DNA from: Cepaea nemoralis
Taxonomy: Eukaryota; Mollusca; Gastropoda; Stylommatophora; Helicidae
Assembly (NCBI GenBank): GCA_014155875.1
Contig: JACEFZ010022420.1
Span: 51,001 to 115,000 of the forward strand
Length of the DNA stretch: 64,000 bases
Reading direction: 5' to 3'
The position numbers and the translations under genes are program-made. Every line of letters starts with the position of its first letter. The first letter of the stretch is position 1. The notes beneath the pieces were generated by a model that did no database searches, had not been told where the DNA came from, and worked only from the letters and a program-made list of their open reading frames with translations. Shown here one piece after another: positions 56,080-64,000 of the stretch.

Positions 56080-57062
56080 CGGTAGCATGTCCTTTTCATT
56101 TCCTCGCTCCCATAATAACATTCCGGAAAACTTCTCGATCACAAGCAAGATTTCCCGCGTCCGATACACCCATCTGGAGATCATCCACCACATCCTGCAC
56201 CCATCTTTTCTTTGGCCTTCCTCTTTGTCTCCTCCCAGGCATATACCCCTCCATTATTGTTCTCTCCAAACTTTTGTGACGGTTCAAGTGACCAACATAT
56301 ATCAATTTTCTTTGTTTTTTCGTCTTCAATAGCCAACCTTCTTCAATATTCAGTTCTTGAAGTATGGATACATTTGTTCTTTTCTTTACCCAAGATATTC
56401 TTAGAACCCATCTATAACATTTATATTCAAAAACATTTATGCGTTGCTCAGCTTGTTTAGTAAGTGTCCAGGTCTCACAAGCATATGTTGCAATGGGAAA
56501 GATGCATGCTCTTTTTTAATCTAATTTTTGTAGTTCTGTCTGTCCCATTCCATAATTTAATCAGTTGTTTTAGTCTTTGAAGAGCAAATGATGGTCGTCG
56601 TTTAATTTCTTTCATTATGTCACCATTCACCATTGTTGGTAATCAATGACTCAAGGTATTCGAAATTTTCCACCACCTCCAATCTTTCCTCATTAACATA
56701 TATTGCTTTCTCAATAGTAGTCTTATCTGTATGCATTATCTTTGTTTTTGCTATGTTAAGATATAAGTTGTGATTTTCACTATTTCCTTGGGTTGAGGTT
56801 ATGAAGTTTTCTATGCCATTCTGTGATGTGGATAGTAATACTGTATCATCAGCATATCGAATCTCTGGTATTTCATGACCACCGATATTTAGGGCATATT
56901 ATCTCTGACATGTCTTATTATATTTTCGGCGTACAGGTTAGACAAATAGGGTGACAGCACACTGCCCTGACGGACTCCTTGCTTGATGTCAAACCAATCT
57001 GATGTCTCATCATCTATTCTAACCGCTGCTTGTTGGTCTAGATAGAGCAATTTTATGAGTTG
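56080..57062 (-). pseudogene. RTE-like LINE, 3' half, minus strand
   Basis: On the minus strand: QAAVRIDDETSDWFDIKQGVRQGSVLSPYLSNLYAENI (RT motif B region), decayed YADD area, then the C-terminus KKQRKLIYVGHLNRH, MPGRRQRGRPKKRWVQDVVDDL. Several frameshifts and stops. It begins abruptly at about 57,062, where a plus-strand relative starts at 57,071. The two lie head to head. Confidence 0.8.
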
Positions 57063-57070
57063 TACTACAT

Positions 57071-58700
57071 GTGTACATCCCCGATGCAGATAACATCACA
57101 ACAGAAATGATTAAAGCTTTAGAAGAATATGAAATAGATCAAGTCACCAGACTGCTGAACACATTATATGATACTGGAGATACACCTTCTGAATTATGTA
57201 ACTCTGTATTTATTGCAATCCCAAAGAAATCAGGAGCTTTGGAATGTGATCAACATAGAATAATTAGTATACTGAGTCACATCACAAAGATTTTGCTACG
57301 AATTATCATGCAAAGAGTGAGGAAGAAAATACGACCTGAAATAGGGGAAGAACAATGTGGGTTTGTAGAAGGAAAATGTACTTCTTCTTCTTCTTCTGCG
57401 TTCATCCGGATTTTTTTTCCCCGGATGTTACTGCGTTGTGCCTGTTTACAGCAGAGCTGCGTTCTTGCGCCGTTAGGCCGACACATCCGACTTCTGCGGG
57501 CATTTGTTGACCGGGTTAACCTTCCCGGACAGGAAAGGGTACAGTAAATGCTGCGTATATGCTGCGATCAGTTATTGAACGTGCTATAGAAGTAAACAAG
57601 GATATACACCTTTGCTTTATTGACTACACAAAGGCTTTTGATAGAGTTAGACATGTCAACATGGTGGATATGCTTGCAGATCTACAAATTGATGGGAAAG
57701 ACATTAGACTTATAAAAAACATATATTGGAAGTAATAAGCTGCCATAAGGATTGATAATGAAGTGGGACAATATCAACCTATTAAGAGAGGTGTTAGGCA
57801 GGGATGTGTAATGTCTCAAGATCTTTTTTCCCTATACAGTGAAAATATTTTCAGAGATGTAGAAGATATAAATGGAATCAGCATTGGAGGACGAAACATC
57901 AATAAGATTAGATATACAGATGATACAGTATTGATTGCAGACAATGAACAGGATCTGCAACAATTAGTAGATGCGGTTGTTATACACAGTGAGCAACTGG
58001 GGTTAGAATTAAATTGTATATATATATATATATATATATAAAACATAGATTATGGTCGTCACTAGAAAGAACAAAATACCACAATGTAATATACAAATAA
58101 ATGGGAATATTCTTCAACAAGTGAATCGGTACAATTATCTCGGAACAGTCATAACATCTGGTGGGAGATGCCTTGAAGAGATTAGAACAAGAATCGCCAT
58201 GGCGAAAGTAGCCTTTAGCTAGATGGAAAACATTCTGACCAATAAAAATATGTCAATTGAAACGAGAAAAAGAGTGTTAAGGGGATACATAGAGCCTGTT
58301 ATTTTGTATGGATGTGAAACTTGGACAATGATCAGTCAAGCTGAAAAACATCTGATGGCTGCAGAAATGTGATTTCTTAGGAAAATGCAAAGAATACCAT
58401 GGGCAAAAAAAAAAAAAAAAAAACAATGACCAAGTACTGCAGGAAACAAATGAAAATCGTAAATTGATTAAAGAAATTAGACGTAGACAGTCAAAATTGT
58501 TTGGACATGTAATGAGAAGAAATGGATTGGAGAACTTAGTGACAACTGACAAGATCGAAGGGAACAGACCAAGAGGAAGACCGAGAGGAAAATACCTAGA
58601 CGGCTTGGCCACATGGCATGGACGAGACAGGAACACTGAGCTGATCCACGACTCTGGTGATCGAGTGAAATGACGAGTCATGACCGCCCACGTTGTCTGG
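57071..58700 (+). pseudogene. RTE-like LINE, plus strand, interrupted
   Basis: Readable in pieces. 57,071-57,378: DNITTEMIKALEEYEIDQ, IPKKSGALECDQHRIISILSH, EEQCGFVEGK. After a 151-bp insertion, 57,530-58,030: LCFIDYTKAFDRV (motif A), IKRGVRQGCVMSQDLFSLYSENI (motif B), RYTDDTVLIAD (active-site box, T for A in YADD), and LGLELN. From 58,040: NYLGTVITSGGRC, SIETRKRVLRGYIEPVILYGCETW, GHVMRRNG, and RGRPRGKYLDGL. No RNase H. RTE clade by motif style. 5' endonuclease part absent; inactive. Confidence 0.85.
57379..57529 (-). mobile_element. (GAA)n-tailed small element inserted in the RTE-like RT
   Basis: The reverse complement of the LINE family 1 3' module, with tail CTTCTTCTTCTTC on the left. It splits the RT frame between 'EGK' and the following 'GTVNAAYMLRS'. 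The flanking duplication is AGGAAAATGTAC versus AGGAAAGGGTAC (12 bp, two mismatches). Confidence 0.8.
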
Positions 58701-59156
58701 CATGGCACATGATTGATTGATGGAAAGCCCGTATTCCTTATGAATTTCCCAAAGTTTCTGATGTTGTGCACAATCAAATGCCTTTGAATAATCTACAAAA
58801 CATGAGGATAATTTACATTAAATTCTCTGCACTTCTATATCATAAACGCATGTTGAGTATGTAATCTCTTGTTCCTCTTCCTCATCTAAATCCAGCTTGA
58901 ACCACGTTAATCTCCTCTTCCATTTTCTTACGAAGTATTCTCATTATGATTTCTGCCACCTCCAAACGACGACAGCGACTCTACGCAGGAACAAGTGTAC
59001 TTCGACGAATGACCAACTAGCCACCCATAATATATTCAAGGTATAACTGTAATTTGTAGAATATATCCATAATAAAGATACTCAAACCCCAACAAATGCA
59101 TTAACAGCGACAACAGACAAAAAATGAGCTGGTACTCTCGTCGACTCCTCTTCCCA
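58701..59156. other. No gene supported
   Basis: Part of the RTE-like 5' or 3' flank may be present on the minus strand near 58,725-58,800 ('KAFDCAQHQKLWEIHKEYG'-like), which suggests yet another LINE scrap. Confidence 0.4.
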
Positions 59157-59395
59157 GAATATCTCAGTATATCAGGTGTTCATCTTCCCAGAATATCTCA
59201 GTATATCAGGTGTTCATCTTCATAGAATATCTCAGGATAAAGGTGTCCATCTTCCCAGAATATCACAGTATATCAGGTGTTCATCTTCCCAGAATATCTC
59301 AGTATATCAGTTGTTCATCTTCCCAGAATATCTCAGTATATCAGTTGTTCATTTTACCAGAATATCTCAGTATATCAGGTGTTCATCTGACAAGG
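59157..59395. repeat. ~34-bp minisatellite, about 7 copies
   Basis: The unit contains 'agaatatctcagtatatcag' and 'gttcatcttccc'. Confidence 0.9.
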
Positions 59396-59404
59396 CTGGG
59401 TTGA

Positions 59405-59735
59405 CTCCAGAACTGTACATAGACAGTTACAGCAAGATTATCACAATTCAAGAACAAACGGAGGGAGGTTGTAACTAGACAGTTATAGAAAATACATCAT
59501 CGTAATACAATACAAAGAGGAGAGCTGTAGATAGACAACAATATAAAGAACATCAGCCTAATACAATACAAGGATGAGAACTGTATTAGACAGCGATAGA
59601 AAGAACAATGTAATGCAATACTTGGAATAGAGCTGTACATAGACAGTGATATAAAGAACATCAGCGTGATACAAGGGGGACAGCTGTACATAGACAGTGA
59701 TATACAGAACATCCGCGTGATACAAGGCGTATACA
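59405..59735. repeat. ~50-60-bp degenerate minisatellite, about 5-6 copies
   Basis: Units share 'agctgtacatagacagtgata' and 'agaacatcagcgtgataca'. Confidence 0.8.
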
Positions 59736-59889
59736 CATATTTGTATCCTCGCTGTGCATCGGAGTTTGTGCGTTGTATTGAGATTCTCCTTCTGTGACCT
59801 AAAAAATAAGACTAGGGTACTCATGGTACTCCGTGCGAAATGAAAGCAATCCTTCACCCTTTTCGTATGGAGTTGGGGTGGAGGAAAGC

Positions 59890-59960
59890 CGTGGCTGAGA
59901 GATCGCTGTGTTCCCTTCGGGCACAAAAGTTAATGGGGTCGAAACCTAGGATAGGCCTGG
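59890..59960 (+). mobile_element. tRNA-like SINE head (Leu/Ser-like)
   Basis: GCCGTGGCTGAGAGATCGC and GGGGTCGAAACC match the head at 45,600-45,665. Confidence 0.5.
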
Positions 59961-59978
59961 ACCTTTTTAAAGGGATTA

Positions 59979-60545
59979 TTGACATATGACATATTGGAAT
60001 ATGTCACCACAACCTCAAGTTTGAGAATGGAGGTGGATACAGTAACTGCAACTTTCCGCTGGTTGGAGAACAAACTGTGTACGCATGTTGTGATTGTGAC
60101 TGATTCACAAAGCATGCTGGCAAAGGTCAAGACTGGCATGCTTTGTGCGGAATGGCATGCATCAATTCAGAGGTCGTGGGTTGTGAGCATTCGCTGGAAC
60201 TTTTCTCCAGGACACTCTGGTGTAGTTGGAAATGAACAGGCAGACAGATTGGCTGGTGCCGCATCATTAAGCGGTTATTTGATGCATAATAAGGCGGATG
60301 TGAAGGCCATGTGGGAGAATGTCATTAATGCAGAAGAACAGATAAACTATCATGGTATTGAGAGACTGTGACAGCAGGAGCTGGTCATAGGATCTGGTAG
60401 ACAGTCGTCACTCAGAAGTAAAGCAAAACGGACCTATAATCAGATTGTAAACGGCACTATTAGTATTGGAACACTTCGCTGGCTGTTGATGATGAGGACT
60501 GAGCGCTTATGGGAATGTCCCGAGAGCAATGATGTCGGTTCTTGA
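59979..60545 (+). pseudogene. LINE RNase H and C-terminus (I-like, third family)
   Basis: The frame 59,979-60,371 begins with Glu in RMEVDTV, then VTDSQSM, FSPGHSGVVGNEQADRLAGAA, the second half of an RNase H I. After a TGA it continues as KRTYNQIVNGTISIGTLRWLL ... ECPESNDVGS to about 60,545. A second copy of this last part lies at 61,195-61,420. 5'-truncated. Confidence 0.8.
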
Positions 60546-61194
60546 CTCAACCCAACTCAAAGGCGATTATTGGTGTCTAATGATATCGCCTGATACTTGA
60601 TAAGTGAAATCGGATACATAACCTACTCGAATAGGGGCCAATAACAGAACATCCCGTGTGCAAGTCGAAAGATAAAAATCCCACAGATGTTTGGAGTTGC
60701 AAAGAGTAGGCAGCAAGGCAGCCGCTCTGGTAGAAATATTTTGATATAAAACCTCTTGAAGAGTAGAGTGAGACAGTATCTTCTGGAAGTCAGACACGCT
60801 GACTTCTGAGGCGGTGCATTATTTGATGTGAGGAGTGTCCCCTGACAAAAGATGCTGTTGGAGGACTCACTAAACAGTGTACGATTTTGATGTACTGATT
60901 TTACAAGAACTGAAGACAAACTCTTTTGAGTGCCCTGGCTATTCATGTTACATGAACCCAACTGGGAAGGGAAGACATGGGCAGGCTTAGGTGGCCAAGG
61001 ATCGCTTGCACCATACGATACTGTATATGAGTGGGTGGGGTCAGGGAAGCAAAAAGGTGTAAGAAATACATACTAAAATCGGAGGATGCAGCTGGAACTT
61101 AGAAGCGACCACCTTCTCTGCACCTCTTGGTGGTAGATTACCTATGGACAAGGGAGAGATGGTCGTGCGCCTGTGGGACAAGGTTGAGAAGGCA
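60546..61194. other. Sequence between two LINE C-termini; no gene supported
   Basis: It may include more of the same LINE in decayed form (61,080-61,190). The minus-strand frame 60,623-60,961 lacks motifs. Confidence 0.4.
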
Positions 61195-61430
61195 GGGGGA
61201 ACAGATTGAGAACCTTTATGTAGAAAGAATGAGATTGCGGGTGATCGGCAAGGGGTTCTCGTAGAATCTCAAAATTGAGAGGGAAGACCAGGAGAACTTT
61301 CAATCAGGCAGTGGTGGGACGATTAGTAGTGTGACTCTTCGCTGGCTGTTGAACGAGGGGACGGAGGGCGTATGAGAATGTCCTGGGTGCAATGATGTCT
61401 GTTCTTAGCTCAGCTCAACTCAACTAAATT
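61195..61430 (+). pseudogene. Second copy of the LINE C-terminus
   Basis: 'cttcgctggctgttgaa', 'atgagaatgtcctgggtgcaatgatgtc' and 'ttctta.ctca.ct.aactcaac' align with 60,455-60,560. Translation gives the same 'LRWLLNE...ECPGCND' phrase with frameshifts. Confidence 0.7.
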
Positions 61431-61827
61431 AAACAGCAGACGAAAACAAAGTTAATTACAGCTATCTGTTCATAAAGTATTTTCAGTTTTTGAAAATTTC
61501 TGTAACCTTTGCCCTCTGGATCACCCTTGTACAACCCCACTTCAGAGACCCCCCCACCAACAACTCTAAAAGTTGTAACTTTAGCAGCAGCCCATCTGCC
61601 CAGCTGTAATCGGTATTTTCAACATGTTGATTGAATTTAACCGCCTGCTCTTTGCGACTCCTACCCGCCTCACTGATATGTGCCTGCGTGTACTGGTTGC
61701 CATTTAGGACACAGATCTTAACTTTATATTTCCACCACCGATTCCTAGTTCAAGAGGGAGCTTTCGTGTAATCGTTAGGTGGCTATCTTGACAATGTAAT
61801 TTTTGTTGTTTGTCTGTTGCCTCTGCT

Positions 61828-62095
61828 CGCTTTCAACTTAAACGTTGTACATAACCGTGCTACTCCTTCTAGTGCACGGGACTGACTTTTAAGTATGGAT
61901 TAGCTTTCCATATTACCAGGTGTCCTCGCCATCAGGTGAACCCAGTCCGACTTCTGAGGTACTTGTAATTTACGTCCTTAAGTCAAGATCCGGAAGTTAA
62001 CGATTTAGTTCAACTGATGTCAAAAGGGGTTGAACCCGCTACCTCGGCATCAGTACCGGATGTTTAAAAGCTAACGCTCTTATGAGAGGGGCCGG
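61828..62095 (-). mobile_element. SINE family 2
   Basis: 'acgttgtacataaccgtg', 'ggattagctttccatattacc', 'cagtccgacttctgaggtacttgtaattta', and the head 'ggttgaacccgctacctcggcatcag' and 'aaaagctaacgctctta'. Nearly complete. Confidence 0.85.
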
Positions 62096-62660
62096 ACGAA
62101 GCCTCGATGCCTGCATTCGCGGTTCGCGAGCTAACAGAAAGACTGACCCCCAATTCCTTCGTGCACTCAGGCCTACACAATGTGATGATCCTCACGCTTC
62201 ATATAGCCCCAGCAGTTTCCTGCTACAAGATTTGCTTTTGTTGAATGAATGACCGGCAAAGGAGAAGTAGAACTAGTTCTTTACTAGAACATGATCAGAA
62301 GTAACAACATGTTTTTATTGAATGAATCACTGGGGAAAAAAAATACGAGATGTAGACGGTAAGCTTGAGTAGAACACGACCACAAGTAACAACATGTTTG
62401 TGTTTGCATGTTGGTGTAATCGTTAGTGGGCTCCGCTCACAATGGTATGATAGCAGTGGAATGCAGATCGACGCCTGCATTCATTGTTCGTTAAGCGAGG
62501 GAAAGACTCTGCATGCCGGTCTGTCCTCAAGGAGAGGCAGACGCAGACTAAAGGCATTCCTCGCCATCTAAAGAGGCTTCCATAAGGAGAGAGCCGTCTC
62601 ATGCCGCTTTGGTTCAGGGCTCACCCAAGTAATCGTAACTTCCTGCACATTGCTGCTTAG
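62096..62660. repeat. Two related dispersed-repeat fragments
   Basis: 'gcctgcattcgcggttcgcgag' near 62,110 and 'gcctgcattcattgttcgttaag' near 62,475 are related. 'gtagaacacgaccacaagtaacaacatg' near 62,365 resembles 62,275-62,310 and 48,510-48,545. No gene. Confidence 0.5.
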
Positions 62661-62734
62661 CCTCACTTAAGTATATTGAGCCTCCTGTTCACCACTGGAT
62701 GCTCACAACTGCACGTGTGAACCAAATGACAGCA

Positions 62735-62815
62735 CCCGAATATGAACCCACGAGCTTCGAACCGCGAGGCAAGCGGTTTGACCACTTCGTCTCGGAGACA
62801 CTCGTCATATCCAAG
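62735..62815 (-). mobile_element. tRNA-like SINE head (another type)
   Basis: On the minus strand: GACGAAGTGGTCAAACCGCTTGCC and GTGGGTTCATATTCGGG, with A-box and B-box spacing. No cloverleaf acceptor pairing is evident. Confidence 0.5.
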
Positions 62816-62884
62816 GATAGTCTCTTTAATTTGATTAAAACTACTTAACTTGTGTGCAAATAGGACGCTCTTGGCATCTTTAGA

Positions 62885-63025
62885 ACCTCTGAAGTCGGAG
62901 TGGGTTCGCCGGAAGGCGAGGGACACCGGTAAAAATGAAAGCTAACCCACACGCAAAATCCAGTCCATTACTACTATAAATATTGTGTAAGGTCTACGTT
63001 TGCGTTTAAAGCGAGCGAAGGAAAA
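62885..63025 (+). mobile_element. SINE family 2, 5'-truncated
   Basis: 'ctctgaagtcggagtgggttcgcc', 'gagggacaccggtaa', 'gctaacccacacgcaaaatccagtcc' and an A-rich end. Confidence 0.8.
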
Positions 63026-64000
63026 AGAAAAGAAAAAGCATCTTTAGAAATCAGCCAGTCAATCAGTCAGGTGCCGTTACAACAATGAAGATTGGCTGCA
63101 ATGGATCTCCAACACTTCTGTACATACTGTAAGACTGATGATCGTCCATCTCTTGATGTTATCAAACCGTTTTTATCGTTGTCATCCTCTTGCTCGCTTA
63201 CCTTTAACCTCACCCTTCAGTATGGTTTTTATAATTATAAGCGCGTTGTGTCTTTTCTAACTTGGCCAAAATATTTCACTTGCTTATTTTTTTAATTCTT
63301 TCATCAACCCTCTTTTCATTCCCAATTTTTCTAGAATCTCTGTATTTGATTGTTTTTTATATCTTCACAAATAAGTACAGTACACCGAAAGTTACTTCTG
63401 TCACACACAGGACGGACGCACAAGGCAAAGAAACGCACAGAACCTCACCGCAGATATCTCATTTCTTCAGCCAACGGAGGCTTATCTTAATCTGGTTAAG
63501 AAAGTGATAGTCGATTCAAGCACCAGGAGACTATTTTCATACGGAGGCGGACGCCACGTCCCCGGTGTCAGATGGGATGTTGGCCTTTGTGTAATATATG
63601 GTCACAGAGAAATAATACTGACCCGCAAAGGTCACCGTCCGGGTCTCGCTTTTGTCAGGCAAGATGGCAACTCGGTGCCACAAAGCATGAAGTCAAAGAG
63701 TGGCTATTCGGACGAACTAACGTGTGCCGGGTTGTCAATTCCTTTCCGCCCAAGGAAACAAGAAAATGCAACAGATTTTGAACGAAATATAAAGCGGGAT
63801 AGGGTGATCATTTTTGCATAGTGACGCCCTGTTGGGCTAGCTGCTAATTCTTTGTTCCCATTCATATTCTTTCAGGTTCTTCTCGCTTGTGTCAGGTTGA
63901 TTCGGGTATCTGGCTATATATTTGCCTCCGTCAGTCGAGCCTGACTGGCTACAGTGATAAATGGCTGCAAATGTGGATAAATAAATTAACCCCCTTCTGT
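63026..64000. other. No gene supported
   Basis: The plus frame 63,504-63,821 (105 codons) has no motif I recognise, though its base composition is less AT-rich than its flanks. The last ~100 bp end in GATAAATAAATTAA and could be a SINE tail. Confidence 0.4.

Noticed and set aside
63504..63821. 105-codon plus-strand frame near the right end
   Set aside because: No motif, no splice or promoter context, and length within chance. Left unassigned.

Overview
This window is eukaryotic, almost certainly from an invertebrate animal. It has spliced exons with GT/AG junctions and no operons. Nearly everything else is non-LTR retrotransposons, tRNA-derived SINEs, foldback and hAT-like DNA elements, satellites and microsatellites. 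The LINE types (RNase H-bearing I/Ingi-like elements plus RTE-like elements) and the dense, many-headed SINE population suggest a lophotrochozoan such as a mollusc. That is an inference from the repeat content and was not tested by any search.

Region by region. At 1-5 kb lies the 3' end of a host C2H2 zinc-finger gene on the plus strand (exons 973-1056 and 2026-2684). A decayed tandem copy of its last coding segment follows at about 2709-2961. From 4 to 15 kb there is a patchwork: nested SINEs, LINE 3' ends, a 51-bp minisatellite, two inverted-repeat MITEs, a hAT-like MITE, a ~1-kb retroposed repeat with an internal minisatellite, and a possible short collagen-like exon on the minus strand.

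At 15,385-27,487 is a 12.1-kb nearly perfect palindrome. Its two ~6.05-kb arms are separated by only 3 nt. Each arm is built from a ~10-bp satellite (about 1 kb), a trinucleotide microsatellite, and a ~35/72-bp satellite arranged in a ~720-bp higher-order repeat. I see no genes in the arms. From 27.5 to 29.85 kb there are SINEs and LINE 3' ends. From 29.85 to 33.95 kb there is a 4.1-kb tandem array of a 41-42-bp unit made of three ~14-bp sub-units.

At 33,951-43,420 one retrotransposon family is nested in itself. An older copy (5' half 33,951-35,984, 3' half 40,754-43,420) is split by a nearly intact, younger, full-length copy (35,985-40,753) flanked by an 11-bp duplication. From 43.5 to 51 kb are more SINEs, microsatellites and a MITE invaded by a SINE. 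At 51,920-55,776 (minus) is a second full-length LINE with a perfect 15-bp target-site duplication. From 56 to 58.7 kb two RTE-like fragments face head to head, one interrupted by a small (GAA)n-tailed element. From 59 to 64 kb are minisatellites, RNase H-bearing LINE remnants and SINE fragments.

The only host gene I can support well is the zinc-finger gene. The rest records repeated retrotransposition, nesting and satellite amplification. The strongest anomalies are the giant palindrome, the self-nested LINE pair with a defined 5' end, and the network of SINE families that share tails.
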